64,000 nucleotides of DNA from Thereva unica. Lineage: Eukaryota > Arthropoda > Insecta > Diptera > Therevidae. Numbering within the stretch: the stretch's first letter is position 1; every line of letters starts with the position of its first letter. The notes beneath the pieces were generated by a model. The model was not told where the DNA came from and searched no databases. It worked only from the letters and a program-made list of their open reading frames with translations. This document shows positions 21,440-33,030 of this stretch, one piece after another. Both the position numbers and the translations under genes were made by a program. The stretch is taken from the NCBI GenBank assembly GCA_949987705.1, contig OX465283.1:92615813-92679812 (forward strand), written 5' to 3'.

Positions 21440-23927
21440 AAACGCACAAATCGGCCGCGACAACACCGGTCTTGAACAAACAATTGGAAAACAAGGCCTA
21501 AGCCAAGTTACCAATAACAATGGTGAGCTTTTCGTTGACTTTTGTAGTTCCCATCAACTAATGGTAGGTGGGACTTACTTTTGCCACAAGAAGATACACA
21601 AAGAGACCTGGGTATCACCCGATGGTAGAACGAGAAATCAGATAGATCACGTGGCTGTCAGCCGCAGATGGAGAACCATTCTGGAGGATGTCAGGAGCTT
21701 CAGGGGAGCGGACACTGGAAGCGACCACCATTTGGTAGTAGCAACTATTCGCCTTAGAATCGCTGCAATCAGAAACGTTCAACGCGATGTTATAAACCGT
21801 AGACGGTTTAACGTTGACCTTCTGCAGGAGACCGCTAAAAAGCGAGAATTTGCTGGAAACCTGCAGCAAATATTAAACCAGCAAACCGTTTCTGACGACA
21901 CAAATATTGAAGAGCTGTGGAGTAGAACAAAGGGCGCTATATTGACGGCTGCGGAAACGAGCGTCGGTTATGTCCAGAGAAACATGCAACATTGGATCTC
22001 GGACACTACCTGGCAAAAAATAGAACGCAGGAGGGCCCTCAAAAATAACGTAAACTCTACAAGCGACCCGGAAAGACGTCACCAACTTGAACGGGAATAT
22101 TCCCAATTACACCGGGAAGTAAAGAGAAGTGTGCGGCGTGATAAGAGGCAGCAGATAAATGAGCTCGCAGAAAAAGCGGAAAACGCGGCAAACACAGGCA
22201 ACAGTAAAGTGCTGTACCAAATTACTAAACAGCTCTCGGGAAAGCACTCTACTAAAAAGCATGCCGTAAAGAGTGCGGATGGGAGGCTGCTGTGCAGCGA
22301 CGAGGAGCAACTCCAAAGATGGAGAGATTACTTCTTCGCCGCCCTGAATGGTTCACTTGCACAGGAACCTCAGGAAAACAGCAACAATGCACAGCCGATA
22401 AGAATCAACACCCGGGCCCCATCCAAGACGGAAATAGTAACCGCAATTCATGCGATGGCCAATGGTAAAGCAGCTGGAAAAGATGGCATCCCGGCAGAAT
22501 TGTTGAAAGCCGATTCAAGCCTCATAGCAGATGCGCTTCAGCCAATCCTGGAAATAGCATGGAACACCTGTACCTTTCCGGAGGATTGGACGGAAGGTAT
22601 CATAGTCAAAATACCCAAAAAGGGGGACCTAACAATATGCGACAACTGGAGAGGCATCTGTCTATTATCTACTGTGGGTAAAATCTTGTCCCACGTTATA
22701 TTATCAAGGATAAGAGAGGCAGTAGACCGAACGCTTAGAAGGCAGCAGGCCGGATTCAGGAAGGGCCGCTCATGTATAGACCATATTAACACCTTGAGAA
22801 TCATAGTGGAGCAGTCTACTGAATTCCGATCCCCCCTTTACCTAGCTTTCGTAGATTATGAGAAAGCGTTCGACTCGGTTAATAGGAGCTTTATATGGCA
22901 GGCATTACGGCGACGTGGACTGCCTGATAAAATAATAGAATTGATAAAAGCCCTTTACAACAATTCCAAATGCAGAGTTCTCCATAATGGAAAATTATCC
23001 GACAGCTTCGAGGTGAATTCAGGAGTACGACAAGGATGTCTACTTTCGCCATTACTATTTCTTATAGTAATAAATGACATCCTTGTCGACGCTCTAGATA
23101 ATAGAACAGGCGGCATACAATGGGGTTTGCTAGACCGCCTTAAGGACCTCGACTACGCGGATGATATCTGTTTGCTGGCCCACAGACATCAGGAGCTAAA
23201 AAACATGTTAAACAATTTGGCAACAGAAAGTAGTCTAGCAGGCTTAAGGCTGAATCCGAACAAAACCAAAGAAATGCGGATAAATGCAAACACACTTGAA
23301 CGAACTGCGCTGAATAACCGTGACGTGGAACTGGTAGATAAATTCTGCTACCTCGGTAGCATTATTACCGAAAATGGCGGTACAGAAGAAGACGTCAGTT
23401 CCAGAATAAATAAAGCACGAGGCGCATATGCATGCCTGTTCCGCATATGGAGATCAACGGAGATCTCAACTAACACCAAATTGCGGCTGTTCAACTCCAA
23501 CGTTAAGGCAGTTCTTTTGTACGGTTGCGAAACATGGAAAGTCACCCAATTCATCACAGGGCGCCTACAAGTCTTCATCAACAGATGCCTGCGTCGTATC
23601 CTAAAAATCCGCTGGCCAGATAGAATTTCAAATGAAGAGCTATGGCGCCGTGCCGGCCAAGAAAGGATAGACGACCAAATCAGGCGAAGGAAATGGAATT
23701 GGGTTGGCCACACCTTGCGACGCGATAACGAAAACCTAGCCAAACAGGCCCTTGACTGGAACCCGCAAGGATCCCGTCGAGTTGGAAGACCTAGAACAAC
23801 GTGGAGGAGGACCCTACTAGCAGAGGCCGCAACAACTGGGAGATCCTGGTCAGAGCTGAGAGCTGTCGCGCAAAACAGAGTCCGCTGGAGGGCAACTGTT
23901 TCCGCCCTATGTCCCATGAGGGATTAA
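21440..23927 (+). CDS. LINE-A ORF, C-terminal part (endonuclease end and reverse transcriptase)
   Basis: Continuation of the gene that starts at 15676. It finishes the endonuclease with the SDHHLV box. The RT follows: GKAAGKDGIPAELLK, FRKGRSCIDH, AFVDYEKAFDSVN, SGVRQGCLLSPLLF and the catalytic DYADD (about 23150-23165). The thumb (CYLGSIITENGG) and a C-terminal tail with WVGHTLRR and GRPRTTWRR come next. No stop or frameshift occurs up to 23927. The only visible defect in the whole gene is the LTR insertion, so the LINE was probably competent when it was hit. Confidence 0.92.
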
Positions 23928-23950
23928 AGGGGCACAAAGAAAGAAGAAAG

Positions 23951-24311
23951 ATGTGACGTTCAGAAATATTTCAAGGAAGACAAAATGGCACTTTACACAA
24001 CACTAATAAGGCCTGTTCTGCTTCTGTGTGGACATTGAAAACCACAGATGAAGCATTGGTAGGCAGTTTTGAAAGGAAAATCCTTCGTTCGATCTACAAA
24101 ATACAGTTCCTTCTAAGAATACAGGTTGATGGCGTTTGGAGGAGAAGATAGAACTCAGAGTTCAAGAAGTTACAACTCAGTAAGATTCTAAATATTGTTA
24201 AAGTGGTCCAAATAAACAGACTACGTTGGATTGGTCATGTCCAAAGTTGTGGGAAACGGAACCTGACAAAGATAGTACTGGGGAAAGTATCGCCAGGAAA
24301 ACGGAGACCAG
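23951..24311 (+). pseudogene. LINE-B ORF2, thumb and C-terminal segment
   Basis: Resumes LINE-B after the LINE-A insertion. Broken frames read KYFKEDKMALYTTLIRPVLL, FERKILRSIYK, INRLRWIGHVQ and GKRRPG, the standard C-terminal signature of RTE-like ORF2. It is interrupted again at 24311 by a small inverted-repeat element and continues at 25049. Confidence 0.75.
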
Positions 24312-25048
24312 GAGCGGGTTCAAAAACTTTACTATAAGTAAGCTGTGGTTATGCTACATCACTTCACTTAACCACGTAAGTTTATGTTTAACCACGGAGG
24401 TTTTGGAACACACCGTGGTTAACTACGAATTTAAAAAAAAAATTAAAAATTTTTCCCATAAAATAGTCTCCGTAATTTGCTTGAATTATTCTGTATATGC
24501 CCATTAATTATTTATTTGTAATAATTTCAGAAATCCCACTTCGATCTGTTCATTGTTAACATTAAAACAAATGTCAAAGAGTTGTTTTTATTCTTCTTCT
24601 CCTTAACTATCGCTAACCATGCTTCCGAGCATGGTTAAAATTTAACTACACCATGGTTAACCACGGGAGTTTTTGGAACTATTGTGAATTATTTTGCATT
24701 TACTATTGTGAATTATTTTGCATTTACTGAAAATCCCATAGATGGCTTTTGATTGTTTTGAGCTTTTTTCATATAAAAACATCTATAAACAAAATTTTAT
24801 TTGTATAATTAGGTATCTAAAACTATTCTTTCGTTTCATTTTGAAAATTAATCACATAAATTTCTATTTTGTTGTAAATTCTTTTAACTTTTTGTTTATA
24901 TACAAATAAAATAACATCAAAAATGTTAAGATAGGTTTTACTCAAATCAGCAAATTTTGCGTTCCTTTTCTGCTCTGCTCACAAGTACTAAAATGTAGAA
25001 AAGGAACACAGCTTATGGTTAACCATAGTAAGGTTTTTGAACGCGCTC
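24312..25048. mobile_element. Inverted-repeat element with 3-bp target duplication
   Basis: GAGCGGGTTCAAAAAC at 24312 is mirrored by GTTTTTGAACGCGCTC ending at 25048. The flanking 3-bp repeat CAG (24309-24311, 25049-25051) restores the LINE-B reading (GKRRP followed by RPKKRY) when one copy is removed. The 737-bp interior has several copies of a TGGTTAACCA-like palindrome near both ends and no coding capacity. A 3-bp TSD is known for PIF/Harbinger and CACTA transposons; I cannot choose between them. Confidence 0.75.
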
Positions 25049-25210
25049 CAGATCGTCCAAAGAAAAGATACATAAATGACGTCAAGGATGACTTGAGACA
25101 GTTGAATACAATATAAGAAACTGGAAAAGTCGGGCCAAGGAACGAGAATAATGGAAGGGAATGCTGGAGGAAGCCAAGGCTAACAATAGGCTGTGAAGCT
25201 CCTGATGATG
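25049..25210 (+). pseudogene. LINE-B ORF2 extreme C-terminus
   Basis: Reads KRYINDVKDDLRQLN and a degraded MLEEAKANNRL, the usual end of this LINE family. The 3' end lies near 25210-25230. Confidence 0.65.
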
Positions 25211-25230
25211 AAGCAGGATAGGGAGCAGGG

Positions 25231-27160
25231 ATACATTCTCAGTCTACTCAATGAGGTTTGAGTGAATTGAATTAATTGGTCTGGAAAGATCAGTTCCACC
25301 ATTTCTATGTACATAGATTTTTTGTCGTAGCGCAAACACATATGCTGTCTTAAAGTCATTGAAAATGGACTGTCTTTATATTAAAAACTTTCGTCTTTTC
25401 AATTGCCTATCGTAATGCGAATATGTGATAGTAATGGACTTCTGCTTCCTGAATCCGCACTGGTAAATTCCAATTACTCTTTCATACTGGTGCAATAAGC
25501 GAGTGTACAAGATATACATAAACGAGAATATTATGCTTCATTCAGTAATGTAATTTCTCTCCAATTGGAACATACAAGTTGCCCCCTTTTTTATATAGTA
25601 AATATCTGAAAAGTCCGCCCTATGTCTGAAGAGGGATTAAAGGAGCGTTATGTATTTTAAATCTATGAAAAAATATCGCTGGTATAGCGTTATGTTTGAT
25701 TTAGCTCGGAAGAATAATTGAGTCGGCATATCCATAATGCCGAGGACGCGCTGTAATAATTGCGACACAAATATTTTTTCCGTTGCGTTCCTTGTTCCAA
25801 TAATTTGCTGTATAAAAGCACACATAAAATAGTTTTTATTGTTCGCATTTCTAAAATTTGGCGGCACATTTAAAGAATATGGCGGCACACATAAGGGCCG
25901 TGGACATTGGTTGAGGATCACTGATCTACGGTATATGACAAAGAGAAAGCATTTACAAAAATCATACCTTTAAAAGCAGTATCCTAGTTAATATATTTGT
26001 TCCTAAAACCATTAGCATGCAACAGCAACATCATACATGTATGGCAATTTGCAACAATCTTGACTAAAATACAATTCAAGTAAATATCTTCACAAGCACC
26101 AAAAATAGATCAGAACGTCTTTAAAGACAAATTTGCAATTTGAATTAAAATATTCCGTGGTGCATGCACATATGAAGCGGATTGTGATTTACCCTCATGA
26201 TATAAAATGCGCGAATTGTTTGCTTTTGCACTTAAGATATACCTGTGGTCTTCGCAGGCCATCCACACTGTCGATTTTAGGATAACCACCATAGATTTTT
26301 CGAAAATTTATTCCAATCTATAAAAACATTTATCTTAGGACATGTCAATTTAAATTGAATTTCTGATGTGTTTATTCTTTCGTGAAGGGAATAAATACAT
26401 CCCTGCAACCGAAGCGACCAAACCAGCCAAATGCAGCACGTCGACTTGTGCATTTTATAGCCCGAATTCCGTCAAGTAATTGTGCACGATCTGTGATTTC
26501 CAGAGAAAACTTCAACTCTAGTCAGTTACTACAACGATCGATTGTTACTATGCCCAGTTAACACAGAAGAGATGGTAAAGGCACTTTTAACTTGTTATTC
26601 TGTATCTGAATCGAAATCGAAGAATTCCATTTTCCATGTCTTATTTACACAATTCTTTTCCGATATTTGAGCCCATTGGACATAAACTTCTTCTAGCTTG
26701 AAGGCTATTGGGCAGACGGATCTATTTCCACCTTGAATGTACTTGAAGCTGGCGAGTTAATGCTTTTACGCTGCTCCCTATGGGTTGGCAAAGGCAGTAA
26801 GACACGAGTGCAACTCCGCCCTACCAATAAGATTTTACTCTTACAATGCTCCATTACACGTCTTCGTCGATTTGCTACGCATTGAAAGACTGAACTCGGA
26901 CCGATTTAAGACATTGCAGGGGTTTAAGTATTTTTATATTGGCGTGCGTGATATTCGGAATTTAATTACAAATGTTGATAAAACTAATAAGGAGTACCCT
27001 CTCGCAGTGCTACTTTTGGAAGAGCCTATGGACCCAAGGTTGGAATAATGTGTTGTTACAATTTCAAATTTTGTTAATTTATAGATACGTAAATCAAAGC
27101 TAAGAGTTTTTTTTGTATGTATTTATTGCTTACAAAAGCCAATTTGTAATGTAAAGTTTT
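25231..27160. other. Unassigned region
   Basis: No recognised gene. A sequence reading GGTTGAGGATCACTG at 25908-25922 looks like a hAT-type terminus, but no partner end is seen. One open stretch (26761-27048) is listed separately. Confidence 0.4.
26761..27048 (+). other. Unidentified open reading stretch, possibly an exon or gene relic
   Basis: Open from just after a stop at 26758-26760 to a stop at 27046-27048, about 95 codons, with no ATG near its start. The translation has a balanced, protein-like composition (YNAPLHVFVDLLRIERL, GFKYFYIGVRDI, EYPLAVLLLEEP), unlike the AT-rich noise around it. I do not recognise the family. It could be an exon, a transposon relic or chance. No splice site can be confirmed. 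Confidence 0.3.
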
Positions 27161-28500
27161 TTAACTTCCCAGTATAGGAAGTTATTGGAATCGGTCCGAA
27201 AATCGAAATCGAAATTTTCGACGTATTTTCATCTTTCAAGGTCCCAGGAGCATTTTAAGCAAAAAATTGGGAGGAAGTATTTGAGTGTGTGTGTGTGTGT
27301 GTGCGTGTACGTATGTGGTCATTTTTTCCTGCACGATATCGCGCGCACCAAAAAAGATAACGACTTCGTTGAGGTGTCGTTCGAAGCGTACTAACGGAAA
27401 TATAAAATTTGGTCGAGCCGTGTTTCGGTTTAAACGACATAAGTGATTTTTGTACCGGCACGATAACGCCCGAACCACAAAAGATATCGACTTATTTGTG
27501 AGGTCGTTAGAAGCGTATTAACGACAATATAATTTGAAAAGATTTTTATAATATTCGGTCGTGCCGTTTTTTGGTTTAAACGACATAAGTGATTTTTGTA
27601 CCTGCACGATATCACGCGAACCATAAAAGATATCGACTTAATCTGAAAAGATTTTCATAAAATTCGGTTGAACCGTTTTTTGTTTAAACGACGTTCGCGG
27701 TTTTTGTACCTGCACGATACCGCGAACCAAAAAGTATACCTCCTACTTTGAGGTGCCGAAAAGAAGAATATTAACGAAAAAATGTCCTAAAAAAATTTCA
27801 TAACATTCGGTCGGGCCTTTTTTGCTTAAATGGAAAACCTTGGGATAAGTGTCAGAAAGACCTTAAATTGATAAGTTCTAATATTGTATCTAATAAACTC
27901 GATGGAATGAGACCCATTCTAAGCGAAGTGATCTTTTTTGAATTCTGCACAGCGGTAGCCTTCCAACAAAGCATCACTTGTCAAAATCCGACAGTCTTTA
28001 AAAATCGTGCAAAAATTTCGTTGCCCTTTACAAACATTACGAATTTTTCAAACCTTGAATGACGGGGAATTGTTTTCTAAGCGTGATACAGTTTCAGGAA
28101 ATTCCGGTTCATCCAGGGATTTACAGTAGTTACCGAAAAATTTGTTCTTTTTGGTCAAGTCTGACAAGTACTATCTCCGAAATACTTAGGAATTTCCAAA
28201 TGAAGTCATTCCCTTCGCAGTTTATCAGCGGCGCTTCAACACGCTCAATACGAATTCGCTTTAGTGTGTCGAATGAAGTACGAATGAAATGTTTCGGAAA
28301 AACAGCGCTAACTCTAACGTTCAGGAAAAACAAATTCTCTAGAAAAATCTTTTAGATTAACCATTATTATAGTTATTTGAACTAGCTTCTCTCAGGATTA
28401 CTTTGTCACCATTTACGTGACTGCCACCAGTCAATTTCTCACTAGTGCTAAACGTATTACTATTTTGTAAGTAAACAGTTCATTCCATCTTCGTTCATCA
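27161..28500 (-). repeat. TTAA-flanked repeat, copy 2 (inverted relative to copy 1)
   Basis: TTAACTTCCCAGTAT at 27161 and a damaged mirror ATACTGGGA ending near 28500, where a few bases including TTAA are missing compared with copy 1. It contains a (TG)n tract (27281-27308) and about three to four diverged 147-bp units (27310-27850). Unique sequence follows that also appears at 12800-12975 and 46960-47200. It is not coding. Confidence 0.7.
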
Positions 28501-30241
28501 TACTGGGATTGTGTAGACCGAAGGGGTCAAACCCACATCCCAACTAGTTTATAATTACGACCAACAGCCAAACCTTACTCACTACTTGTATTGGCATTGT
28601 TTATTTGTATTTCTTGTTTCATCCTGTTAACATGCTTGCAATTACACAGTTTCCATATTTTTCTGTCTTATTTTTTGTGCATACCAAAATTTGTTTGTGC
28701 ATATGTAAAATTTTTCTTTATCGGTAGTTACTAAGGATCACAAAATTGCGAGCATAAAGTGAATGTGTGTGAGGCTTTCCTTGCTGTGACGTCTCAAGAA
28801 TGAGCCTTTTTGGACCGAATTATGACTAGCGATGAAAAGTAGATCCTGTACAAAAATATTACGATCAGAAGACAGTGGGCAGACAAAGAAAACATCTTGG
28901 TATCACATGCTCACACTACATGCTTTGTACTCAGGAAAAGAACTTGGTAAAATTACTACCTGTTTGTATAACATGCGGATGCAAGTAGTTCAAACCTTCC
29001 CCTGCAATAAAGAATTAGTATTTAAGTCTGAAACACCCTGTATATGGACTGACCCAATATATTGGTCTCAGGGTTCTCACTTTACTGCTTTCGCAGTAGA
29101 TCTACTGGAATTACAAAATTTTTTTGGTGATCTACTGCCTCGTTTAAACTACTGCAAAATTCTATTAAATTTTAATTATTAAATTTCGTCCTTTTTTCTA
29201 CATAATGATATCATAAAATGCACGAGAAGTTTAACAAGTTTCACTCTTCACAGGTTTAGTCTTTCACTCTTCCTCTGTCTCTAGTTCTATGCTCTATTTA
29301 GCGCTGCCACCCTAGAATACTACAACTGTACTATTTTTGTTAAAATTTTTATGCTACAACTTTTTACTCCGTATTATTTGACTTTAGTATATTTTTATTC
29401 GACTTAATTCGGCGAATTAATTCAATCCATTCCTTATTTTCTTACAAGTGACATATGTAATTTATATGCGTGAAAACGAAAGCAATGTGTAACTTAATAG
29501 GCATTTATATCGTTGGTATACATATGTATGTAGGTGTATTGTATTCATTTTATGTTTTTTAATTTATCTACTGAATATATTTGTGATATGAAATAAGCCT
29601 TGATACTCATCCACAACAAATGTTTTTATTCCTACCATCTTAAAAAAATGTGTCTGCCCTTTACTACTGCGTAATTTGCGGATTTACTGCAGTTTTCCTT
29701 TTACAAGTACTGCAAAAAAATTTTATTAAGTGAGTGGTCTACAGCTACAGCACTGACATATAGTAATGGACTGCTGATTGACGATGCTGAATTTTTCTTC
29801 AGAAATAGAAAACCTTTTTTATACAAACAAAAAATTTTTCTTCGAATTTAGGAGAAAATAAGTGATAAGATGTTTGTTATAATTAACGGAAATAAATTTC
29901 CATCACTCATTTTTATTTATTAGCAGTTTTTTCATTAAATAAATGTATTTATTCCAAAACCGTGACGGTTATTTCCCCTGTTTAACGAAGTTTTCAAAAT
30001 AGCTCAAGAGTGAGACAGAAGAACGAAAACTATACCTGTCTATTTTTTAGCTTTTTCAAAAAAAAAGCTTATGCAGAGGCTCTGTCCGTCTGTGCGTCTG
30101 TCCGTCTGAAGCCTACTTTCATCTCTGAAAGTACTGCAGCTACAGACTTGGGAAATATATCAAAATGTAGCTCTTGGTCAAAAGACCAAAAACGGAGAAA
30201 ATGGTCTGGAAATTTCAACCAGAAGTATATTTAAACAACAA
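28501..30241 (+). other. Mostly unassigned; mariner transposase relic near 28750-28930
   Basis: At about 28790-28930 the plus strand reads AFLDRIMTSDEK, ILYKNITIRRQWAD, resembling the mariner transposase motif in which the second catalytic Asp is followed by GDEKW and LYDN. A TAG replaces the Trp codon, and the match soon fades. No inverted repeats were found. The remainder is unrecognised AT-rich DNA. Confidence 0.5.
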
Positions 30242-30622
30242 AAAAAAAATTTTAAAAACCGACTTCAGAAAAAAACCGCACAAAATGCCCAAAAAAGGAT
30301 GAAATAATTGTTTGTAATTCTTAACAACATTAATCCAATCAGAATGGATCTAGAAAGAAGAATCACTTTTGAAGACGGTGCCAGGTAGTATGTAGTTGTC
30401 TTTGATTGCACTAACTTTGCTTCGGGAATTGTTTTCATTTCTTTGTTAGGCTTATGCCCTTAATACATCACACAGGTGTTAGCACCGTCTTCAAAAGTGA
30501 TTCTTCTTTCTAGATCCATTCTGATTGGATTAATGTTGTTAAGAATTACAAACAATTATTTCATCCTTTTTTGGGCATTTTGTGCGGTTTTTTTCTGAAG
30601 TCGGTTTTTAAAATTTTTTTTT
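30242..30622. mobile_element. Fold-back element, copy 1
   Basis: Two arms of about 140 bp (30242-30381 and 30482-30622) are inverted copies of each other and enclose exactly 100 bp. The outer ends read TTTTAAAAACCGACTTCAG. Transcripts would fold into a long hairpin. No coding capacity. A target duplication is obscured by A/T runs; TA is possible. Confidence 0.9.
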
Positions 30623-31463
30623 ATTCCATTACATTCAATTGTTCTCATTTTATATATATTTCTTAATAATTTTGTCTGGACAATTTCCTTCAGAAATTGT
30701 CATATTAGCAAAACTATAGAATTATTCCAAGGTGAATGCTTTTAATTCCCATCACCTCATAAAGTAAAATTCCTAAAGCTCTGGTTTCACTGTAGACAAT
30801 TTTCCATAGAAATTTATGTCATATTAAAATCTTTGTCACTTCATGTAATACAAAAATTCTAATTAGAATCAGTTAATATTTTAACTTGTAGCTGAACAGT
30901 TGTAATAAAGAAGTTTAAAGAATAATTATATTTTATTTTTTTTAAACGGTGATAACGTTCTATTAACTCACGCGCATTGTAATTTCCCTTTCGAAATTCG
31001 TTTCCGGGCAACAACACTCCCCCATAGCGTTTGACCACTGCAAGTGAGACCGTTGAATGGTGATTGGGAATATAAAAAAGCGAGTGTTTTGGGTTTTTAA
31101 GCGAACGGAGTGACACTTTTATTGTGGAATGTACTTTTGTGGTGGGATTTGTTACTCTCACTGCCTATGGAACAAGCGAGATTCCCAATTATTTTGGCCC
31201 ACGCCATACTATTGACTTATGGATGCAGCGCGGCGCGGCGCGGAGTAACTAATAATAACAACAAAATATAGCACCAACAAAAATTGCCGCTCCGAAGCTG
31301 CTTGCGCCCCGGGGTTACAGTACAGCCCATTTCGCCCTGTGGTTAGGGTGGCCCTGCTCCAGTAAAAGGAATCAAATGTCTTAACGGTGAGGCTATCGAA
31401 ATCACCCGATCAGTGATTGAAGTTTGTTTACAAATTATACAAACTGTAATAAATCGCAAATAT
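30623..31463. other. Spacer between the two fold-back elements
   Basis: 840 bp. I see no gene. Near 31208 is the ACTATTGACTTATGG sequence also found at the end of the Helitron-like repeat (9881), here followed by a short GCGCG-rich run. Confidence 0.4.
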
Positions 31464-31845
31464 AAAAAAAAATTTTAAAAACCGACTTCAGAAAAAAACC
31501 GCACAAAATGCCCAAAAAAGGATGAAATAATTGTTTGTAATTCTTAACAACATTAATCCAATCAGAATGGATCTAGAAAGAAGAATCACTTTTGAAGACG
31601 GTGCTAACACCTGTGTGATGTATTAAGGGCATAAGCCTAACAAAGAAATGAAAACAATTCCCGAAGCAAAGTTAGTGCAATCAAAGACAACTACATACTA
31701 CCTGGCACCGTCTTCAAAAGTGATTCTTCTTTCTAGATCCATTCTGATTGGATTAATGTTGTTAAGAATTACAAACAATTATTTCATCCTTTTTTGGGCA
31801 TTTTGTGCGGTTTTTTTCTGAAGTCGGTTTTTAAAATTTTTTTTT
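31464..31845. mobile_element. Fold-back element, copy 2
   Basis: The same 140-bp arms as copy 1 (31464-31604 and 31705-31845), with the 100-bp spacer present as the exact reverse complement. The two copies appear identical, implying recent transposition or exchange. Confidence 0.9.
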
Positions 31846-32554
31846 ATTTCGTACTTTTTAGTCCATTCATTTTTTTCGGGGGCAATATAAAAAAAATTAT
31901 CAAGCTAGGTCTACACGGCACAAATAGATCGTTGCGTGTGAGCTCAAATGTTCGGCTTGCACAATCCAAAATGTTTGGATTGTACCAAATATGTGTCGGT
32001 GATGTTCGACCACTTGCTCCTCCGACCTTATCACAATCAATGTAACATAATATAACGCGTAGATAAGTATAAATATAATGCGCAATAACTAATGGAGGTA
32101 ATTTTCACTCGTCATTTGCACTCAGTTTATTCACACAATTCGACTTGCGCCAGGCAATTTAAAAAACTAAATCATTTCGTACGAATCTACCTTTACGATA
32201 AGTATGATGACTCTTCTTTTTAAATCCATTCTGAGAAGTATAACACGCCGCCGGGCCATCGAAAAAAATCGAAGCAGTAGCTAAATATTTTTTACAGTAA
32301 TGTACATATTTGTATATTTTCGGACGAATTTAAAAAAAACTTATTTAATATGAAACAAAATTCATGTCTGAGGTCGGGGAGCGCAATTGCAAAATTTGAT
32401 TGCAGATTGTATTGTCATGCGAACTATACGTATGTGCAAAATTTGCAGTTGATCGGTTATATGGAACTGGGTCAAAATAAAGTTGGAAGATTTGTTTACA
32501 CTACCCACACATACAGATCAAGATAAGGCATATAAAAAGTTAAGTTGCCATTGA
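31846..32554. other. Unassigned AT-rich DNA
   Basis: No gene. A short patch at 31908-32000 (TCTACACGGCACAAATAGAT and following) weakly resembles the ends of the small element at 11994. Confidence 0.35.
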
Positions 32555-32905
32555 TATCGGGGAAATTAAATGTAAACAATAAAATTCTTTGATTCTTCAT
32601 CGACGTCATGGTATATTTCTTTATTCGATATAAATAATAGTTTTTTGAGCTGCAAATTTCGCCATAATTTCGTTCTTATCGGCTTTTGTTCTGGAAGCAA
32701 ATTTCAGACGCATTCACGTCGAAAACTTGTTTAATATGGAACAAAATTCCCCGAAGGAAATTAAAAAATAATTATTTTGTCGATATATAGAAAAAAAAAA
32801 AAGCACCGCGACCCCTCGGGATCGAACTCGCACCCCACAGATCCCACAGCCAAGAATACTTCCTTTGCGCTATGTCAAGTACTATAGGCCGCTGACCAAT
32901 ATGTT
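32555..32905 (-). repeat. tRNA-derived SINE-like unit, minus copy
   Basis: On the minus strand a tRNA-like head (about 32905-32810) has a box-B-like GAGTTCGATCCC and a weak box A (TAGCGCAAAGG). A body of about 250 bp follows. The same head and body recur inverted at 33625-33960. RNA polymerase III transcription is an inference. Confidence 0.6.
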
Positions 32906-32945
32906 AATACAAATCATTTCAGAAAGAAGAATAAGAGAAAAAGAA

Positions 32946-33030
32946 AAAAACCGACCGGGAATTGAACCTGCAACGTCACACCACGCTGAACCGAGAATCA
33001 TACGCTCTACCCACTGACCCATCGGCCTGC
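32946..33030 (-). repeat. Second tRNA-like module (SINE head)
   Basis: On the minus strand: TGGGTCAGTGGG fits box A with one mismatch, and GGTTCAATTCCC fits box B with one mismatch, at tRNA-like spacing, followed by a T-run. The acceptor arms do not pair well, so this is a tRNA-derived repeat head rather than a tRNA gene. Confidence 0.6.

Larger units (their letters stand above)
15393..23950 (+). mobile_element. LINE-A copy 1: full-length RTE-like LINE, split by an LTR retrotransposon
   Basis: Bounded by a 9-bp TSD ATGTGACGT (15384-15392 and 23951-23959). Without the LTR element and its duplicated ACTT, the LINE is about 3282 bp, close to the 3296 bp of copy 2 (54984-58279). Both start with GGGGCG. 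It has a 5' UTR of about 280 bp, one long ORF, and a very short 3' end with an A/G-rich tail (AAGAAAGAAGAAAG). A single APE-RT ORF, a tiny 3' UTR and a short-repeat tail fit the RTE clade. It inserted into LINE-B. Confidence 0.92.

Noticed and set aside
25637..25922. Complete hAT element suggested by GGTTGAGGATCACTG
   Set aside because: No matching opposite end or 8-bp duplication found; only a possible terminus is noted.
32951..33028. Possible tRNA gene on the minus strand
   Set aside because: Box A and box B are good, but the acceptor stem does not pair and it sits beside SINE-like units; listed as a tRNA-derived repeat.
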